DNA of 64,000 nucleotides from Methylobacterium terricola (GTDB lineage Bacteria > Pseudomonadota > Alphaproteobacteria > Rhizobiales > Beijerinckiaceae): the NCBI RefSeq assembly GCF_006151805.1, contig NZ_VDDA01000006.1:204349-268348 (forward strand). Reading direction: 5' to 3'. Positions 50,984 through 59,903 of the stretch are shown here, in pieces (within the stretch, counting starts at the first letter, position 1; each line of letters begins with the position of its first letter). The translations under genes were made by a program, and so were the position numbers. The notes beneath the pieces are model-generated. The model was not told the DNA's origin and searched no databases. It was given only the letters and a program-made list of their open reading frames with translations.

Positions 50984-52531
50984 ATGGCGGGGACCTCGGT
51001 CGCGGTGGTCGGCGGCGGGTTGGGCGGTCTGGCGGCGGCCTGCGTGGCCGCCTCGCGCGGGCACGACGTCACCCTCTACGACAAGAATGCCTGGATCGGC
51101 GGCAAGGCCGCGGTGCTGCACGAGGGCGGCTTCCGCTTCGACATGGGGCCGACGATCCTGACGGTCCCCCGGGTGCTCGAGCGGATCTTCGCCGAATCCG
51201 GCCGCTCGGTGCACGACTACATGGACCTGCGCCGCCTCGATCCGCAATGGCGCTGCTTCTTCGACGACGGCAGCCGCATCGACCTGATGGAGAACGTCGC
51301 CACCATGGCGGCCGAGATGGACCGGTTCGCCCCGGGCCAGGGGGCCGGCGAGGGCTACCGGCGCTTCCTGGCCCTGTCCGAGCACCTGCACGGCGTCTCC
51401 GAAAAGTTCTTCTTCTGGAAGCCGGTGCAGGACCTGTTCGACACGATCGACATCCGCGCCAACCTCAATCCCGGCACCCTGCGCGACGTGCTCTCGCTGC
51501 GCATGCACGCCTCGGTCGCGGGCACCATCCGGGGCAAGGTGCGCGACGCGCGCCTCGCCCAGATGCTCGACCACTTCGTGCAATATGTCGGCTCCTCGCC
51601 CTACGGCGCGCCGGCGGTGCTCTGCGCCATCGCCCACATGCAGACCGCCGACGGGGTCTGGTACCCGATGGGCGGCACCCGGGCGGTGGCCGAGGGGCTG
51701 ATGAAGCTCGCCGGCGACCTCGGCGCGACGCTGAAGGCCGACAGCGAGGTCGAGGGGGTCGCGATCGAGAACGGCGCCGTCAAGGGCGTGCGGGTCGGGG
51801 GGGCGGTCGTGCCCTACGATCGTGTGATCTCCAACATGGACGCGGTGCGCACCTACCGCGAGCTGGTCGGCGGCGCGGTCGGGCGGACTTACGAGAAGCG
51901 CAGCTTCGAGCCGGCCTGCTCGGGCGTGGTGCTCTATCTCGGCTTGAACAAGCGCTACGACCACCTCGCCCACCACGACTTCGTGTTCTCGCGCGACCCC
52001 GAGGAGGAGTTCGACGCGATCTACCGCAAGGGCGAGCCGGCGCCGGACCCGACCGCCTATCTCGCGGCCCCCAGCAGCACCGACCCGTCGGTGGCGCCGG
52101 AGGGCGGCGAGGCGCTCTACGTGCTGGTCCACACGCCGTACTTGCGCCCGCACCACGATTGGTCGCAGATGCTGCCCGCCTACCGGCAGAAGATCCTCGA
52201 CAAGCTGAAGCGCACCGCCGGCATGCCGGACATCGAGGACCGCATCGTCGTCGAGCGCCACCTGACCCCGGCGGACATCCATTCGCGCTACAAGGTGCTG
52301 AACGGCGCGATCTACGGGTTGGCCTCGCACGGCCGGATCATGGGAGCGTTCAAGCCCGGCAACCGCTCGCGGGAGGTCCGCGGCCTCTACCTCGCCGGCG
52401 GCGCCGCCCATCCGGGGCCGGGCATGCCGATGGTGATGATGTCGGGCTGGATCGCCGCCGACGCCCTCGACCAGGACGCCCGCGGCCAAGATCCCCGCGA
52501 GATGGCCGAGGACCTGAAGGCGGCCTCGTGA
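50984..52531 (+). CDS. carotenoid desaturase/oxygenase (CrtI/CrtN/CrtP family)
   Basis: 515 residues from ATG 50984; GTG 50981 is directly before it and GGGAGAGG precedes both. It is an FAD amine-oxidoreductase-type carotenoid enzyme: N-terminal VAVVGGGLGGLAAACVAASRGHDVTLYDK, then GPTILTVPRVLE and a C-terminal LYLAGGAAHPGPGMPMVMMSGWIAAD that binds FAD. It could be a desaturase acting on C30 or C40 precursors or a terminal oxidase like CrtP. The acyltransferase and glycosyltransferase following by GTGA overlap favour staphyloxanthin-like end modification. Confidence 0.85.
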   Translation: MAGTSVAVVGGGLGGLAAACVAASRGHDVTLYDKNAWIGGKAAVLHEGGFRFDMGPTILTVPRVLERIFAESGRSVHDYMDLRRLDPQWRCFFDDGSRIDLMENVATMAAEMDRFAPGQGAGEGYRRFLALSEHLHGVSEKFFFWKPVQDLFDTIDIRANLNPGTLRDVLSLRMHASVAGTIRGKVRDARLAQMLDHFVQYVGSSPYGAPAVLCAIAHMQTADGVWYPMGGTRAVAEGLMKLAGDLGATLKADSEVEGVAIENGAVKGVRVGGAVVPYDRVISNMDAVRTYRELVGGAVGRTYEKRSFEPACSGVVLYLGLNKRYDHLAHHDFVFSRDPEEEFDAIYRKGEPAPDPTAYLAAPSSTDPSVAPEGGEALYVLVHTPYLRPHHDWSQMLPAYRQKILDKLKRTAGMPDIEDRIVVERHLTPADIHSRYKVLNGAIYGLASHGRIMGAFKPGNRSREVRGLYLAGGAAHPGPGMPMVMMSGWIAADALDQDARGQDPREMAEDLKAAS

Positions 52532-53355
52532 GCGGGCGGGCTACCCCAGCCGGGCGGGCCTTGCCGCCGGACCCGGTCGCGGCCCGCTCCCCCCTGATCT
52601 GGCGCTTCATGGGCGTGTACTTCGCCCGCTTCGTGAGGCGCCATCTCAACGCCGTGCGGCTCGCGACCTGGGGCCAGCCCCCGGCGGCGCCGGCCGCCGG
52701 GCCGGTCGTGGTCTATTGCAACCACCCGGCCTGGTGGGATGCGGCGCTGATCATCCTGCTCGCCCAGCGCTTCTTCCCCGCGGCCGAGAGCTTCGCGCCG
52801 TTCGACGCCGCGATGCTCGCCCGCTACCGCATCTTCTCCCGCATGGGCGCCTTCGGGGTCGATCTCGACTCGCCCCGCGGGGCCGCGTCGTTCATGGCCG
52901 CCTCGCGGACGATCCTCGACCGGCCGGGCCGCGTGATGTGGATCACCGCGCAAGGCCGCTTCAGCGACGTGCGCGAGCGCCCGCTGGGCTTGCGCCCCGG
53001 CGTCGCGCGGATCGCCGAACTCGCCCCCGAGGCCCTGTTCGTGCCGCTCGCCCTCGATTACGCCTTCTGGGAGGAGCGCGGGGCGGAAGCCTGCCTCGCC
53101 TTCGGGCCGGGGATCCCGGCCCGCGACCTCCTCGCCCTGCCCCGCCCGGACCGCCTCGCCCGCCTGGAGGCCGACCTGACCGCCACCCTCGATCGCCTCG
53201 CCACCGACGTGCGGAGCCGCGATCCCGCCCGCTTCACCTCCCTGCTCGATGGGCGCCGCGGCGTCGGCGGCGTCTACGATGCCTGGAATCGCGTCGTCGC
53301 GGCGCTCACCGGGCGCCGCTTCGTGGCCGGCCACCGCGAGGGGCGGGCGCCGTGA
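52528..53355 (+). CDS. lysophospholipid acyltransferase-family protein, probable carotenoid acyltransferase
   Basis: 275 residues, GTG start overlapping the desaturase stop (GTGA). The H-x4-D catalytic motif is NHPAWWDAA and the substrate motif is TAQGRFSD, both of the PlsC superfamily. One weakly hydrophobic N-terminal segment suggests peripheral membrane association. In staphyloxanthin clusters CrtO, an acyltransferase, esterifies the sugar of the glycosylated carotenoid; the same role is inferred here from gene order. Confidence 0.82.
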   Translation: MSGRATPAGRALPPDPVAARSPLIWRFMGVYFARFVRRHLNAVRLATWGQPPAAPAAGPVVVYCNHPAWWDAALIILLAQRFFPAAESFAPFDAAMLARYRIFSRMGAFGVDLDSPRGAASFMAASRTILDRPGRVMWITAQGRFSDVRERPLGLRPGVARIAELAPEALFVPLALDYAFWEERGAEACLAFGPGIPARDLLALPRPDRLARLEADLTATLDRLATDVRSRDPARFTSLLDGRRGVGGVYDAWNRVVAALTGRRFVAGHREGRAP

Positions 53356-54482
53356 CCGTCTCGGTTCCCACGATCCTGGCGGTTCTCGCCCTCGCCCTAG
53401 CCCTGCTGCCGGCCCTGCTCGCCCTCGCCAACCTGCTGGCCTTGCGCAAGGCGCCGAAGGCACCGGCGCCGGACGGACTGGTCTCGATCCTGATTCCGGC
53501 CCGCAACGAGGCCGGCAATATCGGCCCGACCCTGGCGGCGGCTCTGGCCAGCACTGGGGTCCCGGTCGAGGTGATCGTCGCCGACGACCACTCGACCGAC
53601 GGAACGGCGGCGATCGTCGCGGAGGTCGCCGCCCGCGATGGGCGTCTCCGCCTGATCCCGGTGCCGCCGCTGCCGCCGGGCTGGACCGGCAAGATCCACG
53701 CCTGCCACGTTCTCAGCCAGGCCGCGACCGGGCGCCACCTGCTGTTCATCGACGCCGACGTGCGCCTCGCGCCCCATGGCGCCGCTTCCATGGCCGCAGC
53801 GGCCGAGGCGGCGGGCGCGGCGCTGATCAGCGGCGTGCCCCGGCAGGTCACCGGCTCGCTCGGCGAGCGCCTGACCGTGCCGATGATCAACCTCATGCTG
53901 CTCGGCTACCTGCCGATCCCGCTGATGCGCACGTTACGCGATCCCGCCCTCGGGGCGGCCTGCGGCCAGCTCGTGCTGGTCGAGGCGCAAGGCTATCGCC
54001 GGGTCGGCGGCCACGGCGCGATCCGCGCGAGCCTGCACGACGGCGTGCACCTGCCCCGGATCTTCCGCCGCGCCGGTCTCACGACCGACCTCGTCGCGGG
54101 TTCCGGCCTCGCGACCTGCCGGATGTACACCAACTTCCGCGAATCCTGGGCCGGTTTCTCCAAGAATGCCCACGAGGGCATGGCGACGCCCCGCGCGCTC
54201 CCGGTCTGGACACTGCTCCTCGGCGGCGGCCACGTGCTGCCCCTGCTTCTGGTGCTGGCCGCCCTTCTCGGGGCCGGCAGCCTGCCGCTCGCGCTGGCCG
54301 CCTTCGCCCTTTCCCTGTTCACCCGGGCGGCGATCACGCTGTCCACCCGCGAGGACCCCTGGACGATTCCGCTCCATCCTCTCACCGTGGCGTTGGCGCT
54401 GACCTTGCAATGGAACGCGCTCCTGCGTCCGGCCCAAGCCGGGGTCGCCACCTGGAAGGGGCGCACCTACCCGGCGGCCTGA
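53352..54482 (+). CDS. family 2 glycosyltransferase, probable carotenoid glycosyltransferase
   Basis: 376 residues, GTG start overlapping the acyltransferase stop (GTGA). An N-terminal membrane segment leads to a GT-A domain with LVSILIPARNEAGNIGPTL, VIVADDHSTDGTAAIV and the metal-binding LLFIDADVRL. C-terminal membrane helices follow (VWTLLLGGGHVLPLLLVL and more). The layout matches CrtQ-type enzymes. Substrates are inferred from the operon. Confidence 0.85.
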   Translation: MTVSVPTILAVLALALALLPALLALANLLALRKAPKAPAPDGLVSILIPARNEAGNIGPTLAAALASTGVPVEVIVADDHSTDGTAAIVAEVAARDGRLRLIPVPPLPPGWTGKIHACHVLSQAATGRHLLFIDADVRLAPHGAASMAAAAEAAGAALISGVPRQVTGSLGERLTVPMINLMLLGYLPIPLMRTLRDPALGAACGQLVLVEAQGYRRVGGHGAIRASLHDGVHLPRIFRRAGLTTDLVAGSGLATCRMYTNFRESWAGFSKNAHEGMATPRALPVWTLLLGGGHVLPLLLVLAALLGAGSLPLALAAFALSLFTRAAITLSTREDPWTIPLHPLTVALALTLQWNALLRPAQAGVATWKGRTYPAA

Positions 54483-54501
54483 CGCTCACGAGGGAGACAG
54501 C

Positions 54502-55917
54502 ATGACCGAGATCCGCGACCTCGACGCCGCCGCGACGCTCCAGGCCTACCGCGACCGCACGCTCTCGCCGCGCGACGTGGTGGCCGACACCCTCGCCCGC
54601 ATCGAGCGCCATGGCCCGGACCTCGACGCCTTCGTGCTCGTCGACCGCGATGGGGCGATGGCAGCGGCCGCTGCCTCCGAGGCACGCTGGGCGAAGGGTG
54701 AGCCCCTCGGCCCCCTCGACGGCGTGACCGTCACGGTCAAGGACAACATCGCCTGGGCCGGCCATCCGATGCGCCGCGGCTCGCTCACCTCCTCCGACGC
54801 ACCCACCACCGAGAACGCCCCGATCGTCGACCGGCTCCTCGAGGCCGGCGCCATCCCGATCGCCAAGACCACGATGCCGGAATTCGGCTGGAAGGGCCTC
54901 GGCGATTCGACCCATACCGGCTCGACCCGCAACCCCTGGGACACGCGGGTCACCACTGGCGGCTCCTCGGCCGGGGCCGCCGCGGCGGCGGCGCTCAATC
55001 TCGGCCACATCCACATCGGCACCGACGGGGCGGGCTCGATCCGCATCCCGGCCGCGTTCTGCGGCGTGTACGGGTTGAAGCCCAGCTTCGGCCGGGTGCC
55101 GGCCTTCCCGCCCTCGCCGTTCGGGCCGGTGGCGCATCTCGGGCCGATGACCCGGACCGTCCGCGATTCGGCCCTGATGATGCAGGCGATCGCCCGGCCC
55201 GATCCCCGCGACATGGCCGCGTCCCTCATCGAGCCGCCGGACTACCTCGCGGGCCTCGAGGACGGGGTGCGAGGCCTGCGCGTCGCCTGGAGCCCGCGCC
55301 TCGGCTTCGCCGGCCAAGTCGATCCCGAGGTGGCGCGCCTGACCGAGGCGGCGGCGCGGGCCTTCGCGGATCTCGGGGCGATCGTGGAGGAGGCCGATCC
55401 GGGCTTCCCCGACCCGGTCGAGACGCTGAACGGGATCTGGCTCGTCGGCGCCTGGTGCGTGCTGCGGGGGATCCCGGAGGAGAAGCGCGGCCTCGTCGAG
55501 CCGGCCTTGCGGGCGGCGGCCGAGCGCGGCCGCGCGATCGCGGCGCCGGACTTCGTCGCCGCCCTCAATGCGCGGGGGGCCCTGTTCACCGCCATGGCGC
55601 GGTTTCACCGCCGCTACGACCTGCTCCTGACGCCTGCGCTCGCCGTCCCCGCCTTCGCGGTCGGGAACCTCACCCCGCCGGACGGGCGCTTCGGCGACGA
55701 CTGGCTGAACTGGACCCCGTTCTCCTACCCGTTCAACCTCACCGGGCAGCCGGCCGCGAGCGTGCCCTGCGGGCTGACGCAAGCCGGCCTGCCGGTCGGC
55801 CTGCAGATCGTCGGACCGATGGGGGCGGATGCCCGCGTGCTCGCGGCGTCGCGCGCCGTCGAGGCGGCCCAGCCCTGGCCGACCGTGAGCGAGCCGCGGG
55901 TGACGCATCGGGAGTAG
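54502..55917 (+). CDS. amidase (amidase-signature family)
   Basis: 471 residues. The Ser-cisSer-Lys triad is visible: Lys80 in VTVKDNIAW, Ser155/156 in TGGSSAGAAA, and nucleophile Ser179 in DGAGSIRIPA. These enzymes hydrolyse primary or aryl amides; substrate unknown. GATCA-subunit identity is unlikely because the length and context fit free-standing amidases. It starts 19 bases after the glycosyltransferase and could share its transcript, but no role in carotenoid synthesis is known. Confidence 0.92.
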   Translation: MTEIRDLDAAATLQAYRDRTLSPRDVVADTLARIERHGPDLDAFVLVDRDGAMAAAAASEARWAKGEPLGPLDGVTVTVKDNIAWAGHPMRRGSLTSSDAPTTENAPIVDRLLEAGAIPIAKTTMPEFGWKGLGDSTHTGSTRNPWDTRVTTGGSSAGAAAAAALNLGHIHIGTDGAGSIRIPAAFCGVYGLKPSFGRVPAFPPSPFGPVAHLGPMTRTVRDSALMMQAIARPDPRDMAASLIEPPDYLAGLEDGVRGLRVAWSPRLGFAGQVDPEVARLTEAAARAFADLGAIVEEADPGFPDPVETLNGIWLVGAWCVLRGIPEEKRGLVEPALRAAAERGRAIAAPDFVAALNARGALFTAMARFHRRYDLLLTPALAVPAFAVGNLTPPDGRFGDDWLNWTPFSYPFNLTGQPAASVPCGLTQAGLPVGLQIVGPMGADARVLAASRAVEAAQPWPTVSEPRVTHRE

Positions 55918-57013
55918 AGCCTCGCGCGATCACGCGGCCACCGGGCGACGCCGTAGATCACTGATCTTCGTGCGTTTTCCGGCTGAGGCGGCGCTCGATC
56001 GCGCTGCGATCGGACGCTGCTCAGGTCTGTGATCGTGCCGCCTCGTCCACGATGAACCGGTATCCGTCTCGTCGGACGCTGCTCGAGGGATCCGGCGGAA
56101 CCCGATGCTCCGGGCCGTGGTCACCCACGCGGCTCGCCCCAGCGGTTCAGCGCGGGATCGTCCGGCGCCGGGGCCAGGCCGCTCTCGGTCGGGAGCATCG
56201 CCGTCGTCCCGACCGCGCAACGGCACAGGCCGTCGCCGGCCGCACCGACGAGACGGTGGACCGGCCGCCCGCCGAGCGCGTGCCGGTCCGGGCAGCCCCG
56301 GCGCCTCGGCCAGCCGGTGGGAGGGAAGGCACCGAACCCCTCCTCTCGCGCCGTCGCGGGCCGGGCCGGCTTCCCTTGGGGACGGCGCCCATCGCCCGGC
56401 TCAGACCGTCGCCGCCATGACGACGGTGTGCTGATCCACGGCACTGGTGCACCGCATCGTCGATGACGCTGTTGATCGTCGCGCACGGCGCCCCCCACAG
56501 GCTTCCGGGCATTGCCGCGACCGGGTCATCGCCGCAGCGTCGTCGTTCCACGCGAGGGTAGAGCCCGAGGTCGTAGCGTCCCTCTTGGTCGATGTGACCG
56601 TCACGCCGTGTCCCGTGGCAAAGTTCATGCCCCGCTATCGGGCAGCGTCTGCAACATTATCGTGAGTAATCATGTCGAAATCAGACATGATGAACGTTGC
56701 GAATAAATACTATGATTCTGTTGAATTGTACTTACACTGGCTGTGTACATGTTATCACAATAAAATATATTTTCAGAGGGGGATTGATGGAAATATCTAT
56801 CGTCGGGAGTGCGTTCAGAAGGGAGGTGGCGTGGCGAGCGGTTCGGACGGGCGACCCGGCTGCCAGGCGCAGTCCGTCCGATGACGGGCCGAGCGCTCGC
56901 GGTCACGACCCCGCGAGCCGGCGAGCCGCGACGAAAGGGCTCCGAACCGCCCTCCTCCGCCAACGTTGTCAGGCCTTGAAGGAAGCGTTTCTTCACAAGC
57001 AGGACACGGTGCC
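55918..57013. other. 1.1-kb region without a supported gene
   Basis: Reading frames on both strands are short, overlap and lack family-like sequence. From 56640 to about 56810 the composition becomes markedly AT-rich. That part contains an 8-bp dyad ATCATGTC-N7-GACATGAT (56669-56691) and a frame with a good ribosome site (ATG 56787, GAGGGGG upstream) that ends in an ATGA overlap with the glycine-rich gene. That 76-codon frame could be a leader, but I lack evidence to call it. Confidence 0.5.
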
Positions 57014-57577
57014 ATGAAGCATCTCGTACTCGCATCCGCGGTCGCCGCCGGCGCCCTCGCCCTGTCCACCGCCGGGGCCGATGCCCGCGGCGGCTTTCGG
57101 GGCGGCGGCTTCGGCGGAGGCGGTTTCCACGGCGGTGGCTTCGGTGGCGGTGGCTTCCGTGGGGGCGGCTTCGGCGGGGCCGGGTTCCGGGGCGGCGCCC
57201 TCGGTGGCGGCTTCCGGGGGGCGGGCCTGGGTGGCTACCGCGGTGGCCTTGGTGGCGGCCTTGTTGGTGGCGGCTTGGTCGGCTATCGCGGCGTCGGGTT
57301 CGGCGGTGGATACCGGGGCGGCTATCGCGGTGCCGGGTTCGGCGGCTATCGCGGCGGCTACGGGGGCTATCGTGGCTACGGGTACCGCGGCGGCTATGGG
57401 CGCGGGATCGGCTACGGGCTCGCCGGGGTGGGCCTCGGCCTCGGGCTCGGCTACGGCCTGTCCAACGTCGGCTATTACGGCGGCGGGTATGATGCGGGCT
57501 ACGACGGCGTCTGCGGGCCCTACGCGACCTACAACGCGTATGACGGGACCTGCGTTTCCTACGGCTACGGCTACTGA
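57014..57577 (+). CDS. secreted glycine-rich repeat protein
   Basis: 187 residues. A signal peptide (HLVLASAVAAGALALSTAGADA) precedes about 140 residues of Gly/Phe/Tyr/Arg-rich repeats (GGGFRGG, GGYRGG). A C-terminal stretch follows with YYGGGYDAGYDGVCGPYATYN and two cysteines, a tail seen in many Rhizobiales glycine-rich proteins. It is likely exported and disordered, possibly surface- or wall-associated. AGGA lies upstream of ATG 57014. Confidence 0.75.
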   Translation: MKHLVLASAVAAGALALSTAGADARGGFRGGGFGGGGFHGGGFGGGGFRGGGFGGAGFRGGALGGGFRGAGLGGYRGGLGGGLVGGGLVGYRGVGFGGGYRGGYRGAGFGGYRGGYGGYRGYGYRGGYGRGIGYGLAGVGLGLGLGYGLSNVGYYGGGYDAGYDGVCGPYATYNAYDGTCVSYGYGY

Positions 57578-57663
57578 GGCCGGCCGCGGGTTCTCCCCCG
57601 CGTGACGATGAGGCCGGGCGCATCGTGCCGCCCGGCCGACCTCCGGTCCGAGGGAGCGACGCG

Positions 57664-57849
57664 ATGGCCGCTTCGCCGACGGGCCCACCCAAGGACGTGC
57701 CGAAGCCCGGCGACAGGGCCGATCCCGGGACACCTGGCACCAGCGGGAACCTCCGCCGGCGCTGCAGCGGTACGGGCCTTATCGCGGATGGGCCCTGCCC
57801 GGATCTTGCCAGCACCGGCACGGTCACCGAGCCGATCGGCGGCGCCTGA
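57664..57849 (+). CDS. small protein with degenerate DnaJ-type zinc-finger repeats
   Basis: 61 residues. The layout PGTPGT-GN, then C-SGTG, then CPD-STGTV and final EPIGGA matches a short conserved family with two CPxCxGTG-type zinc-binding pairs, sometimes annotated as a DnaJ-like zinc ribbon. Here only one Cys of each pair remains (RRRCSGTG and CPDLASTG), so zinc binding is doubtful. GAGGGAG precedes ATG 57664. It could be a decaying copy. Confidence 0.55.
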   Translation: MAASPTGPPKDVPKPGDRADPGTPGTSGNLRRRCSGTGLIADGPCPDLASTGTVTEPIGGA

Positions 57850-57898
57850 CGCGCCCGGCTCGTCCGGGCCTAGCGCCCGATCAGGGCGGTGCGCCCGA

Positions 57899-58126
57899 TC
57901 AGGGCGCCAGGATGATCTCCGCCAGCGCCACGGCCTTGGCCAGAGCCGCCTCGGTCTTCGGCGTCGGCGGGGCCGGCACCGCCGCCTCGCGCCGCAAAGC
58001 TTCCAGCACCGCCTCGCGGGCGTCGGGGTCCCGCTCCGCCCGCTCGCGCAGCAAGGCGGTCACGATCAGCTCGAGAGCGCCCAGGCGCGCCTCGACGTCG
58101 TCCTCGAAGGTCAGCGGCCCGCTCAT
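57899..58126 (-). CDS. small hypothetical helical protein
   Basis: 75 residues from ATG 58126. It is entirely helical and leucine/alanine/arginine-rich (LGALELIVTALLRERAERDPDAREAVLEAL), with no signal. Nothing else is recognised. It follows the LprI-like gene by 19 bases on the same strand and probably shares its transcript. Confidence 0.6.
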   Translation of the reverse strand: MSGPLTFEDDVEARLGALELIVTALLRERAERDPDAREAVLEALRREAAVPAPPTPKTEAALAKAVALAEIILAP

Positions 58127-58145
58127 CGACAGCCCTCCTCGCGCC

Positions 58146-58598
58146 TCACTGCTGCTCCCGCAGCTCGTCGATCCGCGCGGCCAGGAGCCGGATCTTGCAC
58201 GCCGAGGCGAGCTGCCCCGCCGCCGAGCCGCCATGGTAGTCGAAGTCGTAGAGACTGTCGCAGTGGCGCCGGAAATACTCGTCCCAGGCGCCCTGTGCGG
58301 CGAGGAACGCCTTGCGCCAGGTCTCGGCATCCTCGCGGCCGGCCAGGCTGCCGGGGCTCGGCGGCCGGGTGGCGACCGCCGCGATGGCGGCGAGCTTGCG
58401 CTCCACCGCCGCATCGAGCCGCCCCCGCAGCGCCTTGGCGGCCTCGTCGAGGCACGCCCCCTTCCGGTATTCCGGCAGCGCCTCGCCGCTGCAAGAGCGG
58501 ATCACCGCCGCAGCGGAAACGGGCTTGCCGTCCGGCGCCGCGGCCGCCCCCGTCGCGAGCACGAGGACGAGCGCCATCGCGCATGAGGTCTGCTTCAT
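58146..58598 (-). CDS. lysozyme-inhibitor LprI-like (DUF1311) secreted protein
   Basis: 150 residues from ATG 58598; the signal peptide MALVLVLATGAAAA fits this start. The mature protein resembles LprI/DUF1311: helical with cysteines (RSCSGEALPEYRKGACLDEAAKALRGRLDAA, WDEYFRRHCDSLYDFDYHGGSAAGQLASACKI). LprI proteins inhibit lysozyme in mycobacteria; the wider family has no proven single role. Likely periplasmic. Confidence 0.75.
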   Translation of the reverse strand: MKQTSCAMALVLVLATGAAAAPDGKPVSAAAVIRSCSGEALPEYRKGACLDEAAKALRGRLDAAVERKLAAIAAVATRPPSPGSLAGREDAETWRKAFLAAQGAWDEYFRRHCDSLYDFDYHGGSAAGQLASACKIRLLAARIDELREQQ

Positions 58599-58608
58599 CG
58601 GCGCCGCG

Positions 58609-58800
58609 TCATCCGAGCCAGGTCCGTGCAAACCATGTCCCTGCGGGCCAAGTCCCGGCGGGCCAAGTCCCTAGCAGGTCGCCGCCGGCCAGCGCCACGC
58701 CGACCGCCGCGATCGCCGCCCCGGCCAGGAGCAGCAGAACCTGCTCGCGCGACGGGAGGCGCCGGCCGCGCGACCGCCGCCAGGGATTGGCGAGCGCCAT
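58609..58800 (-). CDS. small single-helix membrane protein with C-terminal repeats
   Basis: 63 residues. A basic N-terminus (WRRSRGRRLPSREQ) is followed by one membrane helix (LLLLAGAAIAAVGVALAGG). It ends with tandem GTWPA units encoded by 15-bp repeats (GGCCAAGTCCC-type on the plus strand). No family is recognised. It starts one base away from the MucR-like stop, suggesting co-transcription. Confidence 0.55.
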   Translation of the reverse strand: MALANPWRRSRGRRLPSREQVLLLLAGAAIAAVGVALAGGDLLGTWPAGTWPAGTWFARTWLG

Positions 58801-58801
58801 C

Positions 58802-59350
58802 CTACTCGGCCGCGGCTTTGCGGGCGCGCCGGCGCGGGGCCGGCTTGTCCTGCGCGGGCTCGGCGGCGGGTTCCGGCACGGCGACGGGCTCGGCCGCTGC
58901 GGCCTGAACCTCCTCGATCTGCGCGGCCGCCGCCGCGGCGTCGCGGCGCCGCTGTCCGAGGCCCAGGCTCTTGGCCAGGGCCGAGCGCTGGGCGGCGTAG
59001 CTCGCCGCGACCATCGGGTAATCGTGCGGCAGCCCGAACTTCTGGCGGTACTCCGCGGGCGTGAGCCCCTGCGAGGTCAGGTGGCGCTTGAGCGAGCGAT
59101 AGGGCTTGCCGTCGATGAAGCTGATCAGGTGGTCGGCCGTGACCGACTTGCGGATCTGCGCCGGGGTCGCCCGCGTCTCCTCGACGGCCGGCGCCGCCGG
59201 CTGGCCGAGGGTGGCCAGGGCGGCATGGACCGACGCGATCAGGGCCGGCAGCTCCGCCACCTGAAGATTGTTGTTGGCGACATAGGACGAGACGATGTCG
59301 GCCGCGAGACCGACGAACTCAGATGCCTGCTCCAGGTTGACGTCCGACAC
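58802..59350 (-). CDS. MucR/Ros-family regulator lacking the zinc-finger cysteines
   Basis: 182 residues from GTG 59350 (VSDVNLEQASEFVGLAADIVSSY), the typical MucR length; the frame is open upstream to 59530. The C-terminal Ros/MucR zinc-finger region reads ISFIDGKPYRSLKRHLTS, then LTPAEYRQKFGLPHDYPMVAASYAAQRSALAKSLGLGQ. The usual Cys residues of the first half of the finger are replaced, as in some cysteine-free Ros homologues that still bind DNA. A long Ala/Glu/Pro/Arg tail follows. MucR acts as an H-NS-like repressor of surface and motility genes. Confidence 0.85.
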   Translation of the reverse strand: MSDVNLEQASEFVGLAADIVSSYVANNNLQVAELPALIASVHAALATLGQPAAPAVEETRATPAQIRKSVTADHLISFIDGKPYRSLKRHLTSQGLTPAEYRQKFGLPHDYPMVAASYAAQRSALAKSLGLGQRRRDAAAAAAQIEEVQAAAAEPVAVPEPAAEPAQDKPAPRRRARKAAAE

Positions 59351-59829
59351 GAGGTTCCATCCCGATCTGAACAACCCGGCACGTTCCGAGTCGTCCAGGC
59401 ATATCGGGCGGATCACGCCGTCATCAAGTGAAACAGCCGCTCCGCCAAGGAAAACTTGTGTATCGCGGCCGGACTCTGGTTTTTCCCGATCGGTCTTCCC
59501 GGGCGCGCCGGCGGTCGCGCCGCTGGTCACGCGCCGGGCCCATGGCCTGCTGCACCGCAGCGATCGCGGCTTCAGCCTTCGCGTCGAAACAGCGAGACGG
59601 ACGACCCTGGCGGCCGATGCGTCGAAACCTTGCCGTCGACCGAAGTGCGGCGGCCACGCTCCCCGGCGTCCCGCGCCCGAGCAACCGCGGCGATGGCCAT
59701 CCGGCCCGGCCGCGCAAGAAGGCCTTGACCGGATCCGCGAACCCGCCTATCTCCACCGCACCCGAGGCGGTGACGCAACACACCGGGCGGACGGATCGCT
59801 CCTCTGCTCCATGGCATGCACCGCTTCGT
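59351..59829. other. 479-base gap before tRNA-Gln
   Basis: It must hold the mucR-like promoter. On the minus strand TTGATG and ATATGC are 17 bases apart just upstream of the GTG, a weak candidate pair. Otherwise I see no gene; frames on both strands are short and of high-GC noise type. Confidence 0.4.
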
Positions 59830-59903
59830 TGGGGGATAGTTTAACGGTAGAACAGCGGACTCTGACTCCGTTAGTCGTGGTTCGAATCCACGTCCCCCAG
59901 CCA
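59830..59903 (+). tRNA. tRNA-Gln (anticodon CTG)
   Basis: A full cloverleaf is visible: acceptor TGGGGGA (59830-59836) pairs with TCCCCCA (59893-59899), followed by G and an encoded CCA (901-903). The anticodon loop is CTCTGAC between CGGA and TCCG stems, giving anticodon CTG (59862-59864). The TTCGAATC T-loop is intact. It marks the left edge of the accessory region that follows, and tRNA 3' ends are common integration targets. Confidence 0.95.

Noticed and set aside
55918..56640. Several short frames after the amidase gene
   Set aside because: They overlap on both strands, change composition along their length and show no recognisable motif, so no gene or pseudogene can be supported.
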